A DNA stretch of 23,770 nt from the NCBI GenBank assembly GCA_035623275.1, contig DASPTT010000131.1, positions 1 to 23,770 of the forward strand. The letters are read 5' to 3'. The translations under genes were made by a program, and so were the position numbers. The notes beneath the pieces were generated by a model. That model had not been told where the DNA came from and searched no databases. It saw only the letters and a program-made list of their open reading frames with translations. Shown here in pieces: positions 15,254-21,573 of this stretch (the stretch's first letter is position 1; every line of letters starts with the position of its first letter). Origin of the DNA: DASPTT01 sp035623275 (GTDB lineage Bacteria > Actinomycetota > Acidimicrobiia > Acidimicrobiales > UBA8190).

Positions 15254-16735
15254 TCACCTCCCGTGGCCCAGGGCGGGCAGCTCCAGCACCGTCTTGGGCC
15301 GGGTGAAGGCGGCCATGCCCTCGGGGCCGAGCTCGAGGCCGAAGCCCGACTGCTTCCAGCCGCCGAACGGGGCACGGGGGTCCATGACCGAGGTGCCGTG
15401 CCCGTTGACGAACACCGTGCCCGCCTGCAGTCGGCCGGCGACGTCCGAGGCCAGCTCCCCGTCGCCGCTCCACACCGATGCGCACAGGCCGAACTCGGTG
15501 TCGTTCGCGCGGGCCAGCGCCTCCTCGACGTCGCGGTAGCCGAGCACCGGCAGCGCGGGCGCGAACTGCTCGTCGCGCACGATGGAGGCGTCGTCGGGTG
15601 CGCCCACCACGATGGCCGGCGAGACGATGTAGCCCCCCGCGCCGGCGTCCTCGTCGCGCACGGTGGCGGGGCGGTGCACGGTCGCCCCCCGGGCCTGCGC
15701 GTCGGCGATCATCCCCTCGACCCGGGTGACGGCCGAGGCCATGTGCACCGGGCCCATGGTGGTCTCCGGGGCGAGGCCGTCGCCCACCACCTCCGCGCCG
15801 ACGCGGGCGACGAGCGCGTCGACCATCGCCTCCACCTTGTCTTCGGGGACGTACAGCCGCTTGATGGCCATGCACACCTGGCCGCTGGTGATGAAGCTGG
15901 CCTCCACGATGCGCGAGGCGAGCGTCTCGTCGATCTCGACGTCGGGGGCGATGATGGCGGGGTCGTTGCCCCCGAGCTCGAGTACGAGCGGCGTGAGGTT
16001 GCCCGCCGCGCCGGCCATGACGGCGCGGCCCGTGGCCGGCCCGCCGGTGAACGACACCATGTCCACGCCCGGGTGGGCGACCAGCGCGGCGCCGAGCTCG
16101 GCACCCGGACCGTTGACCGAGCTGACCACGCCCGGCGGCAGTGCTTCGGCCAGCGCCCTGGTGGTGGCGAGCACCGCGCCCGGGCACGTCGGGGGCGCCT
16201 TGACCACCACCGTGTTGCCCATGAGCAGTGCCGGCAGCACCTTGTTCCCGAGCACCGACACGGGCCAGTTGAACGGGAGGACTGCGGCCACCACGCCGTG
16301 GGGCTCCGGCACCACCGACGTGCGGCGGCCGCCGTGGCCGGGGAGGACCCGCCCCGCCAGCGCGTCGCCGGCCATGGGGACGAAACCGCGGGCCATGCCG
16401 CCGACCGTGCCGGAGTCGAACTGCGCCTCCCACAGCACCTTCCCGTGCTCGCGGGTGAGCAACACCGCCAGGTCCGATGCGGCGATCACGGCGCCCGCCG
16501 ACTCCGCCGCCTTGCACACGAGCTCGGCACGCTCGGCGAAATCGAGGGCGGCCCAGGCACGCTGGGCCCGGCGCGCCGCGGCCACCGCCGCGTCGAGCTG
16601 CGACGGCGACGCCGCCGGCGCGTCGAGGACCACCTCGTCGGGCCGCACCGGGTTGCGCACCGGGTACGTCCCGTGCTCCCCTGCGACCACCGCGCCGTCG
16701 ATGACCAATCCGAAGGTGTCGCCCGCTGCGCCCAC
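15254..16735 (-). CDS. aldehyde dehydrogenase (NAD(P)-dependent)
   Basis: A 493-residue aldehyde dehydrogenase. The catalytic cysteine is C288 in SGQVCMAIKRLYV and the general base E253 in LVLELGGNDPAII; their 35-residue spacing is normal. The cofactor loop FTGGPATGRAVM and the C-terminal PFGGWKQSGFGLELGPEG are typical. It should oxidise an aldehyde to the acid in the cytoplasm. The start GTG 16735 is chosen because GGGAGG lies just upstream. The frame stays open to 16822, but that extension would place the 21-bp palindrome and a minus-strand -10 (TATCAT, 16782-16777) inside the coding region. It is the first gene of a four-gene operon (with 13507, 12413 and 11263) and is divergent from a TetR gene that probably controls it. 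Substrate unknown. Confidence 0.92.
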   Translation of the reverse strand: MGAAGDTFGLVIDGAVVAGEHGTYPVRNPVRPDEVVLDAPAASPSQLDAAVAAARRAQRAWAALDFAERAELVCKAAESAGAVIAASDLAVLLTREHGKVLWEAQFDSGTVGGMARGFVPMAGDALAGRVLPGHGGRRTSVVPEPHGVVAAVLPFNWPVSVLGNKVLPALLMGNTVVVKAPPTCPGAVLATTRALAEALPPGVVSSVNGPGAELGAALVAHPGVDMVSFTGGPATGRAVMAGAAGNLTPLVLELGGNDPAIIAPDVEIDETLASRIVEASFITSGQVCMAIKRLYVPEDKVEAMVDALVARVGAEVVGDGLAPETTMGPVHMASAVTRVEGMIADAQARGATVHRPATVRDEDAGAGGYIVSPAIVVGAPDDASIVRDEQFAPALPVLGYRDVEEALARANDTEFGLCASVWSGDGELASDVAGRLQAGTVFVNGHGTSVMDPRAPFGGWKQSGFGLELGPEGMAAFTRPKTVLELPALGHGR

Positions 16736-16753
16736 TGTCCCTCCCAGTGCCTG

Positions 16754-16774
16754 CCGGAGAACGTCGTTCTCCGG
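16754..16774. promoter_or_regulatory. perfect inverted repeat, likely operator of the adjacent TetR regulator
   Basis: CCGGAGAAC and GTTCTCCGG are perfect reverse complements flanking GTC, 21 bp in total. The site lies between the divergent aldehyde dehydrogenase (16735) and TetR (16795) genes. Overlapping -10 candidates sit beside it: TATCAT on the minus strand (16782-16777) and GATAGT on the plus strand (16778-16783). A repressor bound here would cover the start of the leftward transcript and the -35 zone of the rightward one. Divergent TetR genes commonly regulate themselves and their neighbour this way. Confidence 0.8.
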
Positions 16775-16794
16775 GATGATAGTTTGCACGGCCG

Positions 16795-17463
16795 ATGCCC
16801 ACCCAGGTCGACGACGTGGCAAACCGGCTCGTCGAGGCCGCCCGGGCCCGGATGTGGGCGAGCGGCGTCCCGTCCTTCACGGTGTCCCAGGTCGTGGCCG
16901 ACGCCGGGACCTCGCTCAAGAGCTTCTACCGGTGCTTCACGGGCAAGGACGAATTGCTCGTCGCCCTGTTCGAGGACGACGCGCGACGGGGGGCGGCGGC
17001 CCTGGGCGCCATGGTCGAGCGGGAGCGCTCCCCCATGGCGCGCCTGGAGGTGGCGGTCGTCGGGCTCTTCCGCTTCATCACGCTCGACGGCCGGCTCCCC
17101 TATGCCGCGGCCCTGGTGCGCGAGCACCTGCGGCTGGCCGAGTCGCGCCCGGACGAGCTGCGCACGTTGCTCACGCCCTTCGTCGACGTCTTCGCCGCCG
17201 AGCTGCGCCGGGCCATGGCGGCCGGCGTGGTGCGCACGGGGGACGCGGACCGCGACGCGCGCACCTTGTTCCATCTCGTGCTCTCGCACCTGCACGCGCT
17301 GATCTGCCACCAGATCGAGGACGAGCCCGCAGTGGTGGCCGGCGACCTGTGGGCGTTCTGCACGGCGGCGCTCCGGCCCGCGGCGCAGGGGCGGGCGCGG
17401 ACGGCGACGCCGGCCCGGGGCACCGACCGGACGCCGGTGGCGGCACGGGGAGGTCGAGGGTGA
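16795..17463 (+). CDS. TetR family transcriptional regulator
   Basis: A 222-residue regulator with a TetR DNA-binding domain at about residues 6-60: VANRLVEAARARMWASGVPSF, TVSQVVADAGTSLKSFYRCFTGKDELLVALFEDD. The regulatory domain is helical (ARLEVAVVGLFRFITLDGRL). The last 25 residues form a basic, disordered-looking tail. ATG 16795 has no strong Shine-Dalgarno. It is divergent from the aldehyde dehydrogenase operon, with a perfect palindrome at 16754 between them, which fits autoregulation and control of both arms. Its stop overlaps the GTG of the next amidohydrolase, so regulator and hydrolase share a transcript. Compared with the TetR at 4895, the recognition-helix region differs (TSLKSFYRCF versus TSHGTFYLYF), so different sites would be expected. 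Ligand unknown. Confidence 0.92.
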   Translation: MPTQVDDVANRLVEAARARMWASGVPSFTVSQVVADAGTSLKSFYRCFTGKDELLVALFEDDARRGAAALGAMVERERSPMARLEVAVVGLFRFITLDGRLPYAAALVREHLRLAESRPDELRTLLTPFVDVFAAELRRAMAAGVVRTGDADRDARTLFHLVLSHLHALICHQIEDEPAVVAGDLWAFCTAALRPAAQGRARTATPARGTDRTPVAARGGRG

Positions 17464-18650
17464 CCGACCTGCTCCCCGATCCCGAGCCGCGGCCGATCGT
17501 CGTGCCCGTCATCTCCGTCGACGACCACCTCATCGAGCCGCCCGACCTCTTCGAGGGCCGCATGCCGAGGGCGCTCGCCGACCGGGCACCGCGCATCGTG
17601 GACGAGGGCGGCGTGCAGTCGTGGCTCTACGAGGACCGGCGCTACCCGAACATCGGGCTCAACGCCGTGGTCGGGCGGCCCAAGGGGTCCTGGAGCATGG
17701 AGCCGTCACGCTTCGAGGAGATGCGCCCCGGCTGCTACGACATCGACGCGCGCATCGCCGACATGGACCGCAACGGCGTGTGGGCCTCGCTCTGCTTCCC
17801 CTCGCTCGTCGCCGGGTTCTGCGGCGCGGTGTTCTTCCGCTCCGCGGACCCAGCCCTCGGCCTCGCCTGCACGCGCGCCTGGAACGACTGGCACCACCAG
17901 GTCTGGGCCGGCACGTACCCGGAGCGGATCATCCCGCTGCAGATCCCCTGGCTCGGCGACGTCGACACCGCGGCCGCGGAGGTCCGCGCCAACGCGGCGC
18001 GGGGCTTCAAGGCGGTGAGCTTCCCCGAGTTCCCCGCGCAGCTCGGCCTGCCCTCGATCTTCTCCCCGGCGTGGGACCCCTTCTTCGCCGCCTGCGAGGA
18101 GACGGGGACGGTGGTCTGCCTCCACACCGGCGCCTCGGCCTGGGCCCCGCTGCCCTCCCCGGATCCACCCTTCGAGCTGCTGCCGACGCTGTTCCCCGTC
18201 AACGCGCTGGTGGCGGCGGCCGAATGGCTGTGGTCAGGTGTTGCCCTGCGATTCCCCGGGCTGGCCGTCGCCATGTCCGAGGGCGGGATCGGCTGGGTGC
18301 CGATGCTGCTCGACCGGGTGGACTACGTGCTCGACCACTCGGCGTCGGGCACGGAGAGCACCGCCTGGCCGTCGTCCATGCACCCCAGTGAGGTCCTGCG
18401 CCGCAACTTCTGGTTCTGCTCGATCGACGACCCGTCGATCGTGGCGCTGCGCCATCGCATCGGTGTCGACCACATCATGGTCGAGAGCGACTACCCCCAC
18501 GCCGATTCGACGTGGCCCGACACCCAGGCCGTCCTGGCACGCACCTACGCGGAGCTCCCCGACCGAGAGCTGCGGATGGTCGCCGCCACCAACGCGGCGG
18601 GCCTCTTCCGCCACCCCCTGCCCGAACGAGACGACTGGCGGTCCCCGTGA
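17460..18650 (+). CDS. amidohydrolase-2 family protein, divergent catalytic site
   Basis: A 396-residue amidohydrolase-2 protein. D21-x-H23-x-x-E26 (VDDHLIEPPDLFE), the metal histidine in VVCLHTGAS and the aspartate in MVESDYPHADS are present. The second histidine found in the two sister proteins (the VHC and LHA segments) has no counterpart: the aligned stretch here runs through LLPTLFPVNALVAAAEWLWS. In ACMSD-like enzymes a histidine in that part is catalytic, so the reaction may differ or activity may be altered. The alignment is by eye. Other family text includes ACTRAWNDWHHQVWAGTYPERIIPLQIP and FPGLAVAMSEGGIGWVP. GTG 17460 overlaps the TetR stop, with GGGGAGG six bases upstream, so it is coupled to the regulator. 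The next gene follows after 25 bases. Confidence 0.9.
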   Translation: MTDLLPDPEPRPIVVPVISVDDHLIEPPDLFEGRMPRALADRAPRIVDEGGVQSWLYEDRRYPNIGLNAVVGRPKGSWSMEPSRFEEMRPGCYDIDARIADMDRNGVWASLCFPSLVAGFCGAVFFRSADPALGLACTRAWNDWHHQVWAGTYPERIIPLQIPWLGDVDTAAAEVRANAARGFKAVSFPEFPAQLGLPSIFSPAWDPFFAACEETGTVVCLHTGASAWAPLPSPDPPFELLPTLFPVNALVAAAEWLWSGVALRFPGLAVAMSEGGIGWVPMLLDRVDYVLDHSASGTESTAWPSSMHPSEVLRRNFWFCSIDDPSIVALRHRIGVDHIMVESDYPHADSTWPDTQAVLARTYAELPDRELRMVAATNAAGLFRHPLPERDDWRSP

Positions 18651-18675
18651 GCGAGGGACCGGTGAAGGAGGAACC

Positions 18676-19776
18676 GTGAACGTCGACGCCGACGGGCACG
18701 TCGTCGAGCCGCCGGCGGCTTGGGACGCGGTGCCCGAGGAGCACCGGCCCCGGATCGAACGCGACGCGCACGGCTTGGAGCACGTGGTCGTGGGCGACAA
18801 GGAGATCCTTGCCGTGCCGCTGGGCACGCTGGCCACCCCCGGGTCGCGCTTCGACGAGCCCTCGCACATCCGCCCACTGTCGGAGGCGCTCGCGGGAGGG
18901 AGCGATCCGCACGCCCGGCTCGTGGACATGGACAGCGAGGGCATCGACCGCGCCGTGCTCTACCCGTCGATCGGCCTGTACGCGTGGGCGCTGGAGGACG
19001 CGGCTGCGGCCGTGTCCATCGCCCGGGCGTACAACGACTGGCTGGCGGGCTACTGCGACGCGGACCGCGATCGGCTCTTCGGCGCGGCCATGCTCCCCGT
19101 GCAGGACCCGGCAGCCGCTGCGGCCGAGTTGCGCCGCGCCCACGACGAGCTCGCCTTCGTCGCCGCCTTCGTCCGGCCCAACCCCTGTCGCGGGCGGTCG
19201 CTGCCCCACCCCGACTACGAGCCCATCTGGACCGCGGCCGAGGAGACGGGCATGGCGGTCGGCGTGCACGAGGGGAGCTCGATCATCGTCCCCACGCTGG
19301 GCAGCGACCGCCCCTTCAACCCCCTCGTGCTCCACGCGGTGAGCCACGCCTTCGAGGAGATGCTCGCCTTCGCCCAGCTCGCCGCCTTCGGCGTGCTCGA
19401 ACGGCACCCCGACCTGCGGGTCGTGTTCCTCGAGTCGGGGGGCGGCTGGGCCCCGTTCTGGATCGAGCGCCTCGACGAGCAGGCCGAGGGCTTCGGCGGC
19501 TTCTGTCCCGACATGAGGCTGGCCCCGAGCGAGTACTTCCTGCGCCAGTGCTGGATCAGCTTCGAGGTCGACGAGCGCACGCTGCCCGCCCTCGTCCCCG
19601 TGCTCGGCGAGGACCGTGTCGTGTGGGGGTCGGACTACCCGCACCACGACGCGACCTTCCCCGGCGCGCTCGACGCGCTGCGCCGCACCATGGCGCCGCT
19701 GCCGCCCCACGCGCAGGAGCGCATCCTGGGGGGCAACGCCACCGAGCTCTACCGCCTTCCGCCCGCCCGCACCTGA
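18676..19776 (+). CDS. amidohydrolase-2 family metal-dependent hydrolase/decarboxylase
   Basis: A 366-residue amidohydrolase-2 protein that begins almost at the metal motif: D6-x-H8-x-x-E11 in VDADGHVVEPP. Histidines in AVGVHEGSS and LVLHAVSHAFEEM, and the aspartate in VVWGSDYPHHDATFPG, complete the expected site. The body reads VLYPSIGLYAWAL, ARAYNDWLAGYC and VVFLESGGGWAPFWIERLDE, very like the protein encoded at 11263. The two may act on related substrates or as paralogous steps. GTG 18676 is supported by AAGGAGG five bases upstream. It is the third gene of the rightward TetR-amidohydrolase-amidohydrolase unit. The stop is followed at once by a 12-bp tandem repeat. The substrate is unknown; hydrolytic or decarboxylating chemistry is inferred from the family. 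Confidence 0.9.
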   Translation: MNVDADGHVVEPPAAWDAVPEEHRPRIERDAHGLEHVVVGDKEILAVPLGTLATPGSRFDEPSHIRPLSEALAGGSDPHARLVDMDSEGIDRAVLYPSIGLYAWALEDAAAAVSIARAYNDWLAGYCDADRDRLFGAAMLPVQDPAAAAAELRRAHDELAFVAAFVRPNPCRGRSLPHPDYEPIWTAAEETGMAVGVHEGSSIIVPTLGSDRPFNPLVLHAVSHAFEEMLAFAQLAAFGVLERHPDLRVVFLESGGGWAPFWIERLDEQAEGFGGFCPDMRLAPSEYFLRQCWISFEVDERTLPALVPVLGEDRVVWGSDYPHHDATFPGALDALRRTMAPLPPHAQERILGGNATELYRLPPART

Positions 19777-19782
19777 CGCCGG

Positions 19783-19835
19783 CCCTGTCGCCGACCCTGT
19801 CGCCGACCCTGTCGCCGACCCTGTCGTCGCCGACC
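19783..19835. repeat. 12-bp tandem repeat in an intergenic region
   Basis: CCCTGTCGCCGA occurs three times exactly (19783, 19795, 19807). A fourth unit with three inserted bases follows (19819-19833), and a degenerate unit then runs into the TGAC-N6-GTCA palindrome. The array lies between the amidohydrolase stop and the DUF35 gene. The 12-bp unit is a multiple of three, but the frame of the upstream gene is already closed. It may be slipped-strand expansion or may influence the promoter next to it. Confidence 0.8.
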
Positions 19836-19836
19836 C

Positions 19837-19850
19837 TGACGTCGCCGTCA
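19837..19850. promoter_or_regulatory. putative operator, TGAC-N6-GTCA, copy 3
   Basis: The site reads TGACGTCGCCGTCA, and the symmetry extends to CCTGAC and GTCAGG, six-base perfect arms. It ends 18 bases before the TACGAT -10 of the DUF35 gene, so it overlaps the expected -35 position. Repression of the DUF35/thiolase-like pair is the natural reading. Confidence 0.6.
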
Positions 19851-19868
19851 GGTGCCGGTGCGGTGGCC

Positions 19869-19874
19869 TACGAT
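19869..19874 (+). promoter_or_regulatory. -10 element of a leaderless promoter
   Basis: TACGAT is followed by exactly six bases and then the GTG at 19881. The transcript would start at or beside the start codon. The gene has no Shine-Dalgarno. The same hexamer and spacing recur at 21562-21574. Confidence 0.6.
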
Positions 19875-19880
19875 CACGCC

Positions 19881-20303
19881 GTGACCGCCAGCGGGCCCCC
19901 CTTTCGCCTCCTGCCGCGCCTCGACGACGTCAACCGCTTCTTCTGGACCTCGGGCGAGGACGGGATCCTTCGCTTCCTGCGATGCGGCGCCTGCGAGCAC
20001 CTCATCCATCCGCCCGTCCCCCGCTGCCCGTACTGCCTGGCCGAGCACCCGGAGCCGGCCGCCGTGAGCGGGCGGGCCACGCTGCACTCGTTCACCGTGA
20101 ACCACCAGCAGTGGTTCCCCGGCGCGGACCCCTACGTCATCGGGCTCGTCGCCATCGCCGAGCAGGAGGACGTCCGCCTCACCACCAACGTCGTCGGCTG
20201 CGAGGTCGACGACCTGGCCGTCGGCATGGACCTCGAGGTGACCTTCGAGCACCACGACGACGTGTGGCTCCCGCTGTTCGGCCCGGCGCGAGGCGCATCG
20301 TGA
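19881..20303 (+). CDS. DUF35 zinc-ribbon/OB-fold protein (acyl-CoA partner of the thiolase-like protein)
   Basis: A 140-residue protein of the DUF35 family. The N-terminal helix (DDVNRFFWTSGEDG) is followed by a rubredoxin-like zinc ribbon with C35, C38, C49 and C52 (RFLRCGACEHLIH...RCPYC). An OB-fold follows: GRATLHSFTVNHQQWFPG, PYVIGLVAIAEQEDVRLTTNVVGCEVDDLAVGM, and LEVTFEHHDDVWLPLFGP. DUF35 proteins pair with thiolase-like proteins; ChsH2 with the aldolase Ltp2 in steroid side-chain degradation is the best-known example. Its stop overlaps the GTG of such a protein here, strongly suggesting a complex. GTG 19881 is favoured over upstream in-frame extension because the extension would translate the tandem repeat and no Shine-Dalgarno exists, while a -10 lies six bases upstream. 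The substrate is unknown. Confidence 0.9.
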   Translation: MTASGPPFRLLPRLDDVNRFFWTSGEDGILRFLRCGACEHLIHPPVPRCPYCLAEHPEPAAVSGRATLHSFTVNHQQWFPGADPYVIGLVAIAEQEDVRLTTNVVGCEVDDLAVGMDLEVTFEHHDDVWLPLFGPARGAS

Positions 20304-21517
20304 GCGAGGAGCCGCTCGAGCGCCGCGCCGTCATCAGCGGCGTCGGCCAGTCGGCGATCGGGCGCCGGCTGGGGCGCGGAGAGCTCGACCTCACCCTGGA
20401 GGCCTGCCTGGCCGCCATGGAGGACGCGGGGCTCACCCGCGACGACATCGACGGCCTCTCCACCTACCCGGGCGCAGGGTTCGGCCCGCCCGGCTTCGGC
20501 GGCCCCCCGACCCCCGACGTCCAGGACGCGCTGCGCCTTCGCCTCGCCTGGCACGACGGCGGTATGGAGGGCGCCGCCCAGTCGCGGGCCGTGTTCTCCG
20601 CGGCGCTCGCGGTCGCCGCCGGCCTCGCCCGGCACGTGCTCGTCTACCGGACGGTGACCGAGGGCTCGGCCCAGGGCGCCGGCGGGCGCCAGAGCATCGC
20701 CGGCAGCGCCGGCAGCGCCGGCTCGGGCGGCTCGGTGCCGCGCTTCGGCGGCTTCCTGCAGTGGTCACTCCCCTTCGGCGCCGCCTCGGCCGCCAACTGG
20801 CTGGCGATGATCGCCCAGCGCCGGGTGCACGAGTTCGGTCTCACCCGGGAGCAGCTGGCCCAGATCGCGCTCAACGGCCGGCGCAACGCCGCAGGCAACC
20901 CGAAGGCCGTCTACCGCGACCCGCTCACGCTGGCGGACTACCTCGGCGTGCGCATGATCTCGACGCCGTTGTGCCTCTACGACTGCGACGCGCCCTGCGA
21001 CGGGTCGACCGCCGTGGTGGTGAGCCACCGCGACTACGCGCCCGACGCGCCCAAGCCGGCGGTGCACCTGCACGCCGTCGGCACCGCGCTGCGGGGACGG
21101 CCCAGCTGGGACCAGTTCGACGACATGACGACGATGGCGGCACGCGACGCCGCCGCATCGATGTGGGCGCGGTCCGATCTCGGCCCCGCGGACGTCGACG
21201 TGGCCGAGCTCTACGACGGGTTCAGCATCCTGGCCATGGTGTGGCTCGAGGAGCTCGGCTTCTGCGGCAAGGGCGAGAGCGGGCCCTTCGTCGAGGGCGG
21301 CGCCAACATCGCGCTCGACGGCGTCGTGCCCCTCAACACCAGCGGCGGGCAGCTCTCCGCGGGCCGCCTCCACGGCTTCGGACTCCTCCACGAGGCGTGC
21401 CTCCAGCTGCGCGGCGAGGGGGGCCAGCGCCAGGTCCCCGGCGGGCCCGAAGTGGCCGTCGTGGCCAACGGCGGCGGCCCACTGGCCGGGAGCATGGTCC
21501 TCACCCGCGGGGCCTGA
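20300..21517 (+). CDS. thiolase-like (SCP-x/Ltp2 type) protein without catalytic cysteines
   Basis: A 405-residue thiolase-fold protein: RRAVISGVGQSAIGRRLG, LEACLAAMEDAGLTRDDIDGL, VFSAALAVAAGLARHVLVY, AAASMWARSDLGPADVDVAELYDGFSI, LNTSGGQLSAGRLHGFGLLHEA and VAVVANGGGP. The position of the nucleophilic cysteine of true thiolases (usually in a CaSG-like turn) lies in GMEGAAQSRAV, and the C-terminal cysteine is also missing. H of the RLHG motif is kept, and Y305 in AELYDGF replaces the usual histidine. This matches the non-thiolytic branch, to which Ltp2 aldolases belong. Retro-aldol or retro-Claisen cleavage together with the DUF35 protein is therefore the likely role (inference). The GTG at 20300 overlaps the DUF35 stop. 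A Gly-Ser-Ala repeat (about residues 134-145, AGSAGSAGSGGS) forms a flexible loop that is unusual for the family. Confidence 0.9.
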   Translation: MSEEPLERRAVISGVGQSAIGRRLGRGELDLTLEACLAAMEDAGLTRDDIDGLSTYPGAGFGPPGFGGPPTPDVQDALRLRLAWHDGGMEGAAQSRAVFSAALAVAAGLARHVLVYRTVTEGSAQGAGGRQSIAGSAGSAGSGGSVPRFGGFLQWSLPFGAASAANWLAMIAQRRVHEFGLTREQLAQIALNGRRNAAGNPKAVYRDPLTLADYLGVRMISTPLCLYDCDAPCDGSTAVVVSHRDYAPDAPKPAVHLHAVGTALRGRPSWDQFDDMTTMAARDAAASMWARSDLGPADVDVAELYDGFSILAMVWLEELGFCGKGESGPFVEGGANIALDGVVPLNTSGGQLSAGRLHGFGLLHEACLQLRGEGGQRQVPGGPEVAVVANGGGPLAGSMVLTRGA

Positions 21518-21541
21518 GCCGGCGCGGACGGGCCCCTTCGC

Positions 21542-21555
21542 TGACACAGGCGTCA
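21542..21555. promoter_or_regulatory. putative operator, TGAC-N6-GTCA, copy 4
   Basis: The site reads TGACACAGGCGTCA, the exact reverse complement of copy 1 (280-293), 21 kb away. It lies six bases upstream of the TACGAT -10 of the acyl-CoA dehydrogenase at 21574, within the -35/-10 spacer. A bound dimer would block the promoter. Confidence 0.65.
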
Positions 21556-21559
21556 GGAA

Positions 21560-21567
21560 TATACGAT
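21560..21567 (+). promoter_or_regulatory. -10 element of a leaderless promoter
   Basis: TATACGAT with core TACGAT (21562-21567) lies exactly six bases before the GTG at 21574. No Shine-Dalgarno precedes the start. This matches the arrangement at 19869-19881. Confidence 0.65.
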
Positions 21568-21573
21568 CCGGGC

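Noticed and set aside
16736..16822. N-terminal extension of the aldehyde dehydrogenase to ATG 16822
   Set aside because: It would overlap the TetR start, include the perfect palindrome and the minus-strand -10, and lacks a ribosome-binding site; GTG 16735 has GGGAGG upstream.
15663..17459. A long upstream in-frame extension of the amidohydrolase at 17460 (995 codons in total)
   Set aside because: It runs antisense to the aldehyde dehydrogenase and through the TetR gene. A good Shine-Dalgarno precedes GTG 17460, where family similarity begins.
19783..19835. CRISPR array or coding repeat (frames read SPTL or DPVA repeats)
   Set aside because: The units are direct 12-bp tandem copies without spacers. 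The readings in other frames would need the DUF35 gene or a new gene to start upstream, and no start signal supports that.
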